Translations under genes and position numbers: made by a program
Source: Chitinophaga niastensis
GTDB taxonomy: Bacteria; Bacteroidota; Bacteroidia; Chitinophagales; Chitinophagaceae
Direction of reading: 5' to 3'
Assembly (NCBI RefSeq): GCF_003014755.1
Contig: NZ_PYAW01000004.1
Location: forward strand, 496,001-560,000
Length of the DNA stretch: 64,000 nt
In this document: positions 55,111 to 64,000 of the stretch, in pieces
Layout: the number at the start of each line of letters is the position of its first letter
Position numbering within the stretch: position 1 is the first letter of the stretch
The notes under the pieces: model-generated
The model's input: only the letters and a program-made list of their open reading frames with translations
Told to the model about the DNA's origin: nothing
Database searches by the model: none

Positions 55111-57852
55111 ATGAAAAAATTCCTCATTGCCATCCTGAGTATGTTTTTTTTTGTAAGCACCTGTTGGGGACAGTCGGCAGACATAAAGGGAATAATAAGA
55201 GATACACTGAATAAAAACAACATGAATGGCGCCGTGATCATGTTATTACGTGCCAGCGATTCCACACTTGTTACATTTACGCGGAGTAATGAAGACGGTA
55301 ATTTTGTGATGCGGCAGTTAACCCCCGGCCATTTTTTGATGTTGGTTACCTATCCGGACTATGCAGATTATGAAGATGAGATAACCCTTAAAGATACTTC
55401 ACACATTAACCTCGGTAATATTAGCCTCACTACCCGGATGCGCATGCTGAAAGAAATAATTGTGCGCCAAAGTTCACCTATGCGCCTCAAAGGTGATACC
55501 CTGGAATATGCAGCAGATAGCTTTAAAGTAAGGCCCAATGCCAATGTGGAAGATTTATTGAAGCAGTTACCAGGCATACAGGTAAACAGGAAAGGAGAGA
55601 TCACTGCACAGGGGCAGCAGGTGCAGAAAATATTGGTAGATGGGGAGGAATTCTTCAGTGAAGATCCCACCATTGCCACACAAAACCTGCGGGCCGATAT
55701 GGTGGAAAAAGTGAAGGTATACGATAAAAAAAGCGATCAGGCAGTGTTTACGGGCATAGATGATGGGGTGAAAATTAAAACGATTGACCTGAAATTAAAA
55801 GAAGATAAAAAGAAAGGGTATTTCGGAAAGGTGGAAGGGGGGACCGATTTTAATAAATACTATGACAACCGGGGCATGATCAGCGCTTTTAAGGGGAGGC
55901 GAAAGATAGCAGTGGTGGGTGTAATGTCTAATACCGGCAGTGGCACTTTAAGAGTAGATGAAGCAGACAATTTCAGTGGTGCAGGCGGGGTAGGTATAGA
56001 ATTGGAAGAAGGAATGGGATTACCCCAAACAGCTGATGAAGGAGGAGGGGCAGGGCCTGGCGGTATTCCCGTTAGCTGGAATGGGGGTGCGCATTATTCC
56101 AACAAATGGAAAGATGATCAGTATTATCTGAATACTAATTACCGGTTTGGTAAAACTATTGTAAACCCTATAGGGGGTACTATTACCCAGCAAAACGTAC
56201 AGGATGGTATGTTTGATAGCCGGCAACAAAGTGATGCAACCATACAAAATGAGCGGCATGTCTTTAACAGTAACCTGGTAGTGGCAACAGATTCATTATC
56301 CACACTCGATATCAGGCTGAATACAGCGATCAGTAAAGCCAGTAGCCAGAATACGTTTTCTACCAATACACTTAAAAATGGTATACAAGTAAATAATGGT
56401 AGCCGGATAACAGGCAATACTGCGGATGCCAGGGATTTTCAGGCAAATATGATCTGGCGTAGAAAATTCATGAAAAAAGGTCGTAGTTTATTATTATACG
56501 CAAATATAAAAACCGGAGATAATAAAGCAGATGGCTCGCTGTATGCCGTAAATGATTTTTACAACACAAGCGGAACACATCTGAATGCAGATACTACTAA
56601 TCAGCAAAAGCTGAATCAAAACAATGGTACGCTGCTCACGGGGAAAATAATATATACAGAACCGCTATGGAAAAATGCTTTTATTATGCTGAGTTATGGT
56701 CTGGCGCTCAATAACCAGGAATCACTTAGAAGTACCTATGATAACCTACCTGGAGGAAAGCAGGTATATGTTGACAGCCTTAGCAATAATTACACCCTCC
56801 GGACTATCACACATAGAGCAGGTATGTATTTAAACATGGCCGGTAAAAAAACGGATTACACCATAGGAGGGGATGTTTCACGGGCAGATTATCACCAGCA
56901 TAATGCGGTGAAAGATGGGGTGTTTGATCACCAGTTCATCAATTTTTTTCCTAAACTGAATATCCGGTACCGGCTAAATACTTACAAGGACCTTACCTTT
57001 TCCTATACCGGTATTACACAGCAACCATCTATTCAACAACTACAGCCTTTAAAGGATAACTATGATCCACTGAATATTTATATAGGCAATTCCCTGCTTA
57101 AACGGGCATTCAATCATACACTGAATTTGAGTTTTAAGCGTTTTAAAGTAATTAAAAGCAGCTACTTTATTGCAGATATTTCTTACAGCACCATACAGGA
57201 TGCTATTACAAGCCGTAATTCTATAGATACAGCCGGAAGGAGCATCATTCAACCTGTAAATGTAAATGGCAATCAAAGTATAATGGGAAGTGTAAATTAT
57301 GGTACAGCGTCTGATAAGTCGCACCTGGGAGCAAGTATAGGAACAAAATTTTCGTTGAGCCGTAGTGTTAGTTTTATCAATGATCAGCTAAACAATACGA
57401 ATTACTTTAGCCCGGCTGTTACACTGGGAGTGGGTTGGTATAATGGAGATAAGAGTAGTTTAACCCTTACTTCCAACATAAATTATAACTATTCCAGTTC
57501 TTCTGTTAATCCGGATCTGATTACGAAATACTGGATGCAGGAATATACTGCTTTACTTTCTGTTACTTTATTTAAACAGGTTTATTTCAATACAGAGGCT
57601 TATTTCTCCTTGCGCCAGAAAACAAGTGCTTTCGATAAAAATAACAATGTGATCAAATGGAATGCCTATGTGACAAAAACAGTATTGAAAGGCAGCATGA
57701 ACCTGAAATTATCCGTGAATGATATACTGGATCAAAATATCGGCTTCTCTCGTTTGGTAGGTGCCGGCACTATTACAGAAAATAATTATAATACGCTGCG
57801 CAGGTACTGGATGTTATCTGTAATATGGAATTTTAATACAACCGGAAGATAA
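55111..57852 (+). CDS. Outer-membrane beta-barrel protein with N-terminal carboxypeptidase-like domain
   Basis: A 913-residue TonB-receptor-like protein. It has a signal peptide (residues 1-20, CWG-Q), a carboxypeptidase regulatory-like domain (about 25-105) and a plug-like region with ANVEDLLKQLPGIQV and ILVDGEEFFSEDP. The rest is a long barrel rich in alternating aromatic strands and ends in WNFNTTGR. It lacks the STN domain and the SusC signature, so it belongs to the non-SusC barrel group that is usually paired with GLPGLI proteins, as here (37 bases to the next gene). It probably moves or secretes an unknown cargo across the outer membrane. Confidence 0.82.
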   Translation: MKKFLIAILSMFFFVSTCWGQSADIKGIIRDTLNKNNMNGAVIMLLRASDSTLVTFTRSNEDGNFVMRQLTPGHFLMLVTYPDYADYEDEITLKDTSHINLGNISLTTRMRMLKEIIVRQSSPMRLKGDTLEYAADSFKVRPNANVEDLLKQLPGIQVNRKGEITAQGQQVQKILVDGEEFFSEDPTIATQNLRADMVEKVKVYDKKSDQAVFTGIDDGVKIKTIDLKLKEDKKKGYFGKVEGGTDFNKYYDNRGMISAFKGRRKIAVVGVMSNTGSGTLRVDEADNFSGAGGVGIELEEGMGLPQTADEGGGAGPGGIPVSWNGGAHYSNKWKDDQYYLNTNYRFGKTIVNPIGGTITQQNVQDGMFDSRQQSDATIQNERHVFNSNLVVATDSLSTLDIRLNTAISKASSQNTFSTNTLKNGIQVNNGSRITGNTADARDFQANMIWRRKFMKKGRSLLLYANIKTGDNKADGSLYAVNDFYNTSGTHLNADTTNQQKLNQNNGTLLTGKIIYTEPLWKNAFIMLSYGLALNNQESLRSTYDNLPGGKQVYVDSLSNNYTLRTITHRAGMYLNMAGKKTDYTIGGDVSRADYHQHNAVKDGVFDHQFINFFPKLNIRYRLNTYKDLTFSYTGITQQPSIQQLQPLKDNYDPLNIYIGNSLLKRAFNHTLNLSFKRFKVIKSSYFIADISYSTIQDAITSRNSIDTAGRSIIQPVNVNGNQSIMGSVNYGTASDKSHLGASIGTKFSLSRSVSFINDQLNNTNYFSPAVTLGVGWYNGDKSSLTLTSNINYNYSSSSVNPDLITKYWMQEYTALLSVTLFKQVYFNTEAYFSLRQKTSAFDKNNNVIKWNAYVTKTVLKGSMNLKLSVNDILDQNIGFSRLVGAGTITENNYNTLRRYWMLSVIWNFNTTGR

Positions 57853-57888
57853 TCCTCGTTTCTCAATAACCGATTAAACTATTTATTT

Positions 57889-58599
57889 ATGAGATACATA
57901 TTATTGTTGCTGATATGCCTGGTTACAGCTACTGCTGTTGCACAATCATTTATCAGCAGTGGTAAAATAATGTTCGAGAAAAAAATAAATTTAACGCGCA
58001 TATACCAGGAGAAAGGATTGACAGAATTTATGAAAAATCAACCCCAATCTAATACTACCTATTTCGAGCTTAGTTTTTCATCAAATAAAACACTTTATAA
58101 GCCAGGTAGAGCAGGAGATCCTCCTGTTGCGGGTACGGCAGCAGGTAATATCGTATTTACTGATTTTAATACAGGCTTTGTTTATGCAAAAAAAGAAGTG
58201 TTCGAATCTACTTACCTCGTAGCAGACAGTATTGCTAAAATAACATGGAAAATAACACCGGATACACGGATGATTGCAGGTGTCAACTGTAGAAAAGCAG
58301 TGGGCGTTATCATGGATTCATTAGTAATTATTGCATTTTACACAGACAGGATACCAGTAAGCGGTGGTCCTGAATCATTTGTCGGGTTGCCGGGTATGAT
58401 TATGGGCCTGGCTATTCCTAAAATGCATACCACCTGGTATGCCAGCAGTGTGCAACAGATAGATGAAAAGGATGCTGCGATGATAAAAATACCTGCTGCA
58501 GGGAAAACCCTTACGCGTAAGGAACTATTAACTACTTTGCAGAAAACGCTGCATGGTGGCAGGGATGATGAACATAATATTTGGCAGATACTGATATGA
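57889..58599 (+). CDS. GLPGLI family protein
   Basis: A 236-residue secreted protein with a signal peptide (MRYILLLLICLVTATAVAQ). The family signature is seen as FVGLPGMIMGLAI near residue 165, preceded by the typical WKITPDTRMIAGVNCRKA segment. The molecular role of the family is unknown; members are periplasmic and travel with outer-membrane barrels such as the one encoded 37 bases upstream, so the two probably work as a pair. The 299 bases after it up to FecR show nothing notable. Confidence 0.88.
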   Translation: MRYILLLLICLVTATAVAQSFISSGKIMFEKKINLTRIYQEKGLTEFMKNQPQSNTTYFELSFSSNKTLYKPGRAGDPPVAGTAAGNIVFTDFNTGFVYAKKEVFESTYLVADSIAKITWKITPDTRMIAGVNCRKAVGVIMDSLVIIAFYTDRIPVSGGPESFVGLPGMIMGLAIPKMHTTWYASSVQQIDEKDAAMIKIPAAGKTLTRKELLTTLQKTLHGGRDDEHNIWQILI

Positions 58600-58898
58600 A
58601 AAATTTAATATTCTATGAAGCGGTATTAACATTGCATTAACTTGATAGTCCGTATTAACCAGGTGTTAACAAGGATGAAGTAATTAAAATTATTAAAACA
58701 ATGCATGTGTAAATTATATTCCACCAAATAATTATCTATTATTTCTCGATTTTTATTGCAGGCATCTACTTCCACTTTATCATTTTGAGAATTATCCGGC
58801 TTAGTACTGGCGTGAATAACCAGCGTTTTATAGGTAAATGCTACTGATAACCAGCTGCAGTGTATAAGAAAATTGCTTAGTGAATAAATGTAATCAAA

Positions 58899-60101
58899 AT
58901 GATGAATGAAAAAGATGCCGGACCTACCAGTGCTATTGCAACCCTGATTATAAAATATCTGCAGGGAAATTTGCAGGAGGTGGAACGGAAATCTCTTGAA
59001 AGCTGGTTACAGGAAAGTGAAACGCATCGTGCACTGTTGCACACACTCAGGAATGAAAATAAAACACAGGAATCAATAAACTACTTAAATAGTATAGATA
59101 AAGAAGCTGCCATAAAACGGATTAGTAGGCGCATTAATGAACAACATACTATTCACAGATTGTCGTTGCGGTCCTGGAAATATATTGCTGCTGCAATGGT
59201 GTTATTGATCGTAAGTAGTGCTGTCATGTTATATCTCACAAGAGTTTCACGCACTACCATCAGTCCCAATGATGATATAAGTATTCGATATAAAAACGAT
59301 ATACGACCAGGTGGTAATAAAGCGCAACTCATACTTGCTAACGGGCACACCGTGCAATTGGATGCGCCGGCAGATTCCTCCTTTATGGCTGATAATGCCA
59401 CCCTTATCAACAAACACAATGGTGTGTTAACTTATAGCAATAATGCTGCAGGAGTAGCTGCATATAATACTGTAGCTACACCTATAGGGGGCACTTATAA
59501 AATTGTGTTGAGTGATGGCTCACAGGTATGGCTAAACGCTGGTTCCTCTCTGCGCTTCCCTACTCATTTTACCGGTAAAGAGCGCCGGGTACTGCTTAGC
59601 GGGGAAGGATATTTTTCAATAGCTAAAAACGCACAACAAACATTTATTGTAGCTACTGATAACCTGGAGATACAGGCGCTTGGTACTGCCTTTAACGTAA
59701 TGGCCTATACGACCGAGGAAAAAAGTGCGACCACACTGGCTGAGGGCCTGGTAAAGGTCACTTATGCGCATCAAAGCTATACGTTACATCCTGGTACAGC
59801 AGCAGTGGTCAGCAATAACCAGGTATCTGTTGAACCGGCTGATGTAGCAGCGGTGACTGCCTGGAAAGAAGGTCTATTTATATTCAAAAATACAGATGTA
59901 GCCACCGTTATGCAACAACTGGCCCGGTGGTATAATGTGAAAGTATCTTACATCGGAGATAAAACGCCTGATCTGCATTTTACAGGAGAAATAGACCGCA
60001 ATGTTACAATGGCGCAAATACTGCAAATGCTGGAATTAACAGGAGGTGTACAATTCACTATTGACAAGAACAATGTTACCATTTCACAAGTCAACCATTA
60101 G
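58899..60101 (+). CDS. FecR family anti-sigma factor
   Basis: A 400-residue membrane protein. The N-terminal ~85 cytoplasmic residues contain the sigma-binding region with QGNLQEVERKSLESWLQES. One transmembrane helix lies near residues 90-108 (YIAAAMVLLIVSSAVMLYL). The periplasmic part carries the FecR domain (GGTYKIVLSDGSQVWLNAGS, GKERRVLLSGEGYFSI) and a C-terminal segment (ATVMQQLARWYNVKVSY) that resembles an STN domain. It would pass a signal from the SusC protein to the ECF sigma factor at 54052. It begins MMN; either Met is possible. SusC follows after about 220 bases. Confidence 0.92.
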   Translation: MMNEKDAGPTSAIATLIIKYLQGNLQEVERKSLESWLQESETHRALLHTLRNENKTQESINYLNSIDKEAAIKRISRRINEQHTIHRLSLRSWKYIAAAMVLLIVSSAVMLYLTRVSRTTISPNDDISIRYKNDIRPGGNKAQLILANGHTVQLDAPADSSFMADNATLINKHNGVLTYSNNAAGVAAYNTVATPIGGTYKIVLSDGSQVWLNAGSSLRFPTHFTGKERRVLLSGEGYFSIAKNAQQTFIVATDNLEIQALGTAFNVMAYTTEEKSATTLAEGLVKVTYAHQSYTLHPGTAAVVSNNQVSVEPADVAAVTAWKEGLFIFKNTDVATVMQQLARWYNVKVSYIGDKTPDLHFTGEIDRNVTMAQILQMLELTGGVQFTIDKNNVTISQVNH

Positions 60102-60159
60102 TTCATAAATCAATCAATCTTTCTTTTATTTCACCTTTGTTCCTTCTCCCCAAAAAAAA

Positions 60160-60190
60160 CACCGGATAATGTGTAAACACATCTGGTTGT
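60160..60190 (+). repeat. Leader hairpin, copy 2
   Basis: ACCGGATA, GTGTAAACAC and CTGGT form an imperfect hairpin between FecR and SusC. It shares ACCGGATA, the GTGTA/ACACA core and an upstream CCCCAAA with the hairpin at 54869. It lies about 130 bases before the chosen SusC start. Confidence 0.5.
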
Positions 60191-60319
60191 ATGTCATGAT
60201 GAATAAAATTCCCCTGTTATTTGACAAGGGAGGCTTTTCTACCAACTTCATTATATATTATGGGATCTACATTACATGGCCAAAAGCATGGTCCGAGGTT
60301 GGCATGTTTGGCCCCAATA

Positions 60320-63300
60320 ATGATTGTCATGAAACTTACATGGATATTAGTGCTAAGCACCTGCCTGCAGGTAGCTGGAGCCCCGGCCCGTTCTCAGGGA
60401 GGGATTACACTTTCCCTGCATAATGTGTCGCTGGAGCAGGTATTCCTGGAAATAAAACATCAAAGCAAATATAAGTTCCTATACAACGATGAAATGATAA
60501 AGAAAGCAGGGAAGGTGAATGTAGAAGTGAGGAATGCCAGCATAGAAATGGTATTAACGCAATGTTTTTTACACTTGCCTTTAGGTTATAAGATTAAAGC
60601 AGGGACGATCATTGTGACGCATAAGGAGGATGAAAAAAAAAGTGTGAGTATTGGAGGTGAAGTACCGAAAGAGAAGCAAGGGGAAGACCTGCCAAGTGTC
60701 GGTGGAAAAGTGATGGATGAAAATGGAAAGCCGGTAGCCGGTGCAACAGTAATTGTAAAAGGAACTAACATAGGGACGCTTACGAACGATAACGGTCAAT
60801 TTTCATTAAAAGACGTTAAAAAAAATGCGACCCTGATAATTAGTAATATAGGCTATGAAAGCCAGAATATTGTTTTGAAAGGTAATAATACGATTAATGT
60901 TATACTAAAGATATATGTCAATAGGTTAGATGAGACAGTAATAATTGCCTATGGTGCCACCACCGAACGTTTAAAAACAGGTAATGTATTCAGCGTAAAG
61001 GCTGCTGATATAGCAAAACAACCGGTAAGTAACCCTTTACTTGCCCTGGAAGGTCGAGTACCTGGTTTGTTCATTACACAAAGTACGGGCCTGCCAGGCA
61101 GTGGGGTAACAGTACGCATACAAGGATTAAATAGTATAGCTTCAGGGAATGATCCATTTTATGTGATTGATGGAATACCTTATACTGCTCAACTATTACC
61201 AACCTATGCGAATGTTTTAGGTGGTTCCGGAGGAGCAGGAGTTGACGGATTTAGGAACGGAGCTGGTAATCCGCTTAGTTATATCAACCCTGCCGATATA
61301 GAGTCCATTGATATATTAAAAGATGCCGATGCAACATCTATTTATGGGTCTCGTGCAGCTAATGGTGCTATACTCATCACCACTAAAAAAGGAAAAGCAG
61401 GACAGACCAAAGTAGATATCAATATGCAAAATGGCTGGGGGAAAGTGACTCGAAAACTGGATTTGCTGAATACACAACAATACCTGCAAATGCGGCATGA
61501 AGCCTTAAGGAATGATGGGCTGATACCAGATTCAACAGTGGATTTTGATTTAACAGCTTGGGATACTACCCGATATACCGACTGGCAAAAAGTACTAATT
61601 GGGGGAATGGCGAAATATACAGATGCACAAATAAGTGTATCAGGTGGTAATACGAGTACCCAATTTTTAGCAGGCGCTGGCTACCATCGGGAAACTACTG
61701 TATTCCCTGGTGATCTCTCTGATCAGAAAGGGTCATTGCATTTCAGTATCAATCATATTTCTCTCAATCAGAAATTCCGATTCCAGTTGACCGGTAATTA
61801 CCTCGTAGATAATAACCGGTTAATAAGCACGGACCTAACACAAACAGCGATAACACTTGCTCCCGATGCACCCCCTCTTTACAATGCAGATGGTAGCCTC
61901 AACTGGGCCCCACTCGCTTCAGGCAATTCTACATGGCAAAACCCGCTTTCATATTTATCACAAAAGTATAAAAACAAGGCCAATAATTTAGTAAGCAGTG
62001 CGTTGATCAGTTACCAGATTTTGCCTGGGTTGGACATTAAAAGCAGTTTTGGTTATACCTACCAGCAATCAAATGAAACCGATCTCTATCCGCTGATTTT
62101 TAATGCTCCGGAACAACGGCCATTTTTGGAAAGAAGTTCATCTTTTGCAAATAATAACATCACTACCTGGATAGTTGAGCCTCAGGTTAGTTATGAAACC
62201 ATGATTGGAAAGGGAAAACTCATGAGCCTCATTGGTACTACGATTCAACAAAATAATAGCAATACATTAAAGTTATCAGCTGCTGGCTTTATCAGTGATG
62301 CAGTGCTGGAAGATCCCAGCGCTGCTGCTCACTTAGGAACTGACGCTTATATTGCTTCTGTCTATAAATACAATGCCTTATTTAGTAGGATCAATTATAA
62401 TTGGAAGGATAAATACCTCATTAATTTCAATGGTCGTCGGGATGGTAGTTCTCGCTTCGGATCGAAAAACAGATTCCATGATTTTAGTTCAATTGGAGCG
62501 GGTTGGGTTTTTTCAAATGAACCTTTCATTCAGAAGAATTTACCAATTGTTAGTTTTGGAAAAATAAGAGGAAGCTATGGAACTACCGGAAATGACCAGA
62601 TCTCAAATTATTTGTTTCTATCTCAGTATAAGACACCGCCGAATGTGTTAACCCCCTATCAGGGAAGCCCAGGACTTTTGCCAAATGGTCTTTACAATCC
62701 TTATTTGCAATGGGAGGAAACTAAAAAATTGCAATTTGGCTTAGATCTAGGTTTTTTTAAAGATAGAGTATTACTTAATATGAATTATTTTCATAACCGT
62801 TCTTCCAATTTGTTACTACCTTATACATTGCCTCTTATTACCGGTTTTGGGAGTATTACAAAAAATTTTCCTGCTACCATACAAAATTCCGGTTGGGAAT
62901 TTGCGCTTAATACTATGTTTTTTCAAGCAAAAGATTTTACCTGGTCGGGTAATATTAACTTGACCCTTCCTGAAAATAAATTGGTGGCATTTCCGAACCT
63001 GACTTCATCTAGTTATGCAGATATTTTGGTGATTGGTCAGCCTATCACAGTTAGGAAGGTTTTTCATTTATTGGGAGTAGATCCCGCAACTGGTGTTTAT
63101 CAGTTTGCTGACAGTCATGGAAAATCTACTTCTTCCCCTGTTTTTCCAGTTGATCAAACCGTGTTGGAAAATCCTTCTCCTAAATTCTATGGAGGTATTG
63201 AAAATAGGTTTAGGTATAAAGGATTTGAATTAGATTTCTTATTTCAGATTGTAAAGCAAACGGGAGTAAATTATGTTTATGGGAATTATCCTGGTGGTTT

Positions 63301-63658
63301 TTATTGGGGCAATCAACCTGTCAGCGTGTTGGATCGCTGGCAAAAGGCAGGAGATATAGCCGCTCAGCAACGATATAATACTGATTATAGTTTATTCACT
63401 CAATATGGTAACGCAGCTTACAGCAGCGATGCGGCTTGGTCGGATGCATCTTATATCAGGCTCCGAAATGTGTCCTTATCCTGGCAATTCCCGGGAATAT
63501 GGATGAGGAAAGCGCATATACAAAACTGCCGACTTTATATGCAGGGAGAGAATTTACTCACCATCACTCACTACAAAGGTTTGGATCCTGAAACTCCCGG
63601 CTCGTCATTCTTGCCTCCTTTACGAATATGGACAATGGGGGTGCAATTGACTTTATAA
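60320..63658 (+). CDS. SusC/RagA-family TonB-linked outer-membrane transporter with STN domain
   Basis: About 1112 residues from the ATG at 60320, which places a signal peptide (MKLTWILVLSTCLQVAG, cleavage near APARS) at the start; ATGs at 60260 and 60329 are alternatives. An STN domain (about 29-105) receives or passes signals to FecR. A carboxypeptidase-like domain follows (GKPVAGATVIVKGT), then the TonB plug with the SusC signature GRVPGLFI and DPFYVIDGIPYT, and the barrel up to the C-terminal GVQLTL. With SusD encoded next it imports a glycan or other large nutrient. Substrate unknown; the genes that would reveal it lie beyond the window. Confidence 0.93.
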   Translation: MIVMKLTWILVLSTCLQVAGAPARSQGGITLSLHNVSLEQVFLEIKHQSKYKFLYNDEMIKKAGKVNVEVRNASIEMVLTQCFLHLPLGYKIKAGTIIVTHKEDEKKSVSIGGEVPKEKQGEDLPSVGGKVMDENGKPVAGATVIVKGTNIGTLTNDNGQFSLKDVKKNATLIISNIGYESQNIVLKGNNTINVILKIYVNRLDETVIIAYGATTERLKTGNVFSVKAADIAKQPVSNPLLALEGRVPGLFITQSTGLPGSGVTVRIQGLNSIASGNDPFYVIDGIPYTAQLLPTYANVLGGSGGAGVDGFRNGAGNPLSYINPADIESIDILKDADATSIYGSRAANGAILITTKKGKAGQTKVDINMQNGWGKVTRKLDLLNTQQYLQMRHEALRNDGLIPDSTVDFDLTAWDTTRYTDWQKVLIGGMAKYTDAQISVSGGNTSTQFLAGAGYHRETTVFPGDLSDQKGSLHFSINHISLNQKFRFQLTGNYLVDNNRLISTDLTQTAITLAPDAPPLYNADGSLNWAPLASGNSTWQNPLSYLSQKYKNKANNLVSSALISYQILPGLDIKSSFGYTYQQSNETDLYPLIFNAPEQRPFLERSSSFANNNITTWIVEPQVSYETMIGKGKLMSLIGTTIQQNNSNTLKLSAAGFISDAVLEDPSAAAHLGTDAYIASVYKYNALFSRINYNWKDKYLINFNGRRDGSSRFGSKNRFHDFSSIGAGWVFSNEPFIQKNLPIVSFGKIRGSYGTTGNDQISNYLFLSQYKTPPNVLTPYQGSPGLLPNGLYNPYLQWEETKKLQFGLDLGFFKDRVLLNMNYFHNRSSNLLLPYTLPLITGFGSITKNFPATIQNSGWEFALNTMFFQAKDFTWSGNINLTLPENKLVAFPNLTSSSYADILVIGQPITVRKVFHLLGVDPATGVYQFADSHGKSTSSPVFPVDQTVLENPSPKFYGGIENRFRYKGFELDFLFQIVKQTGVNYVYGNYPGGFYWGNQPVSVLDRWQKAGDIAAQQRYNTDYSLFTQYGNAAYSSDAAWSDASYIRLRNVSLSWQFPGIWMRKAHIQNCRLYMQGENLLTITHYKGLDPETPGSSFLPPLRIWTMGVQLTL

Positions 63659-63707
63659 TAAATAATAAGAAATGTCTGAGTTGATAACATATTTAAAGGA
63701 ATTTAAA

Positions 63708-64000
63708 ATGCAATTAATTAATAAAATCATATACAAGCACCGCTTTATAAGCGTCTGTTCTGCTTGGACGACAGCTGGGGGGATTTTTCTCTTCTTGCTT
63801 ATTCAAACTGGTTGCAAGAAACTGGTGGAAGTGGATGCCCCCTTTACAAGTATAAATGTAGGTAATGTATATACCAATGATGCCACAGCGGTAGCTGTAT
63901 TAACAGGTATTTATACTAAGATGAGTTTAAGTGATGTAAGGTTTAGCGATGGTGGGCTTATCAGTTTGTCATTATTTCCAGGATTATCTTCAGATGAACT
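63708..64000 (+). CDS. SusD/RagB-family lipoprotein, N-terminal part only
   Basis: The frame opens at the ATG at 63708 and runs off the window end (97 codons seen). After a hydrophobic segment the lipobox LIQTGCKK puts the lipidated cysteine at residue 36. The following VEVDAPFTSI and NDATAVAVLTGIYTKM are typical of SusD N-termini. It would be the surface-exposed lid and ligand-binding partner of the SusC protein encoded 49 bases upstream. AAGGA about 9 bases before the ATG may serve as ribosome-binding site. Confidence 0.88.
   Translation, partial: MQLINKIIYKHRFISVCSAWTTAGGIFLFLLIQTGCKKLVEVDAPFTSINVGNVYTNDATAVAVLTGIYTKMSLSDVRFSDGGLISLSLFPGLSSDE

Overview
The window looks like a chromosomal segment of a Bacteroidota bacterium, most likely family Chitinophagaceae and probably Chitinophaga (inferred, not proven). 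The reasons are a FecI-type sigma factor, FecR, SusC with an N-terminal STN domain and SusD; type IX secretion sorting domains on long repeat proteins; a GLPGLI protein beside an outer-membrane barrel; a LytS/LytTR pair; and promoters of the TTTG-N19/20-TAnnTTTG type. No tRNA, rRNA, CRISPR array, prophage or insertion sequence was seen.

Layout. (1) 1-11964: a leftward alpha-mannoside operon. In transcription order it encodes a phosphomannose-isomerase fusion, an MFS sugar porter, a ROK sugar kinase, a GH38 alpha-mannosidase, an (alpha/alpha)6 glycosidase and a GH38-like DUF5054 enzyme cut by the window edge. A divergent GntR/HutC regulator faces it, and a repeat of ATGTAC half-sites overlaps the operon promoter. 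(2) 12612-26209: secreted and signalling genes. These are a large CSLREA/beta-helix/DUF11 adhesin-like protein, a small double-glycine-leader peptide with knottin cysteine spacing, a LytS/LytTR pair, secreted proteins of unknown role, an APH-type kinase and an SGNH-hydrolase with a duplicated repeat pair. (3) 27103-45624: one 6173-residue non-ribosomal peptide synthetase with five modules, C-A-T-E / C-A-T / C-A-T / C-A-T / C-A-T-Reductase. The adenylation codes read His-like, Ile, His-like, Pro-like, aromatic, and the starter condensation domain appears active. The predicted product is an N-acyl-D-His-Ile-His-Pro-(Phe) aldehyde, a relative of the falcitidin family of cysteine-protease inhibitors known from Chitinophaga.

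(4) 45808-51227: immediately downstream lie a cupin, a chagasin-like (I42) cysteine-protease inhibitor, a papain-family (C1) peptidase with a six-repeat PLL-like propeller, a DUF3303-like protein, a secreted protein of unknown role and a metzincin-like lipoprotein. A peptide-aldehyde inhibitor synthetase, a protein inhibitor of papain-like enzymes and a papain-like enzyme side by side is the most interesting arrangement in the window. The papain and inhibitor genes are separated by a strongly structured 96-nt element. (5) 51385-53453: two tandem paralogous AraC regulators. (6) 54052-64000: an ECF sigma factor, an outer-membrane barrel plus GLPGLI pair, FecR, SusC and the start of SusD, i.e. 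a polysaccharide- or glycan-uptake locus that continues past the window. Related hairpins sit in the leaders of both outer-membrane transcription units.
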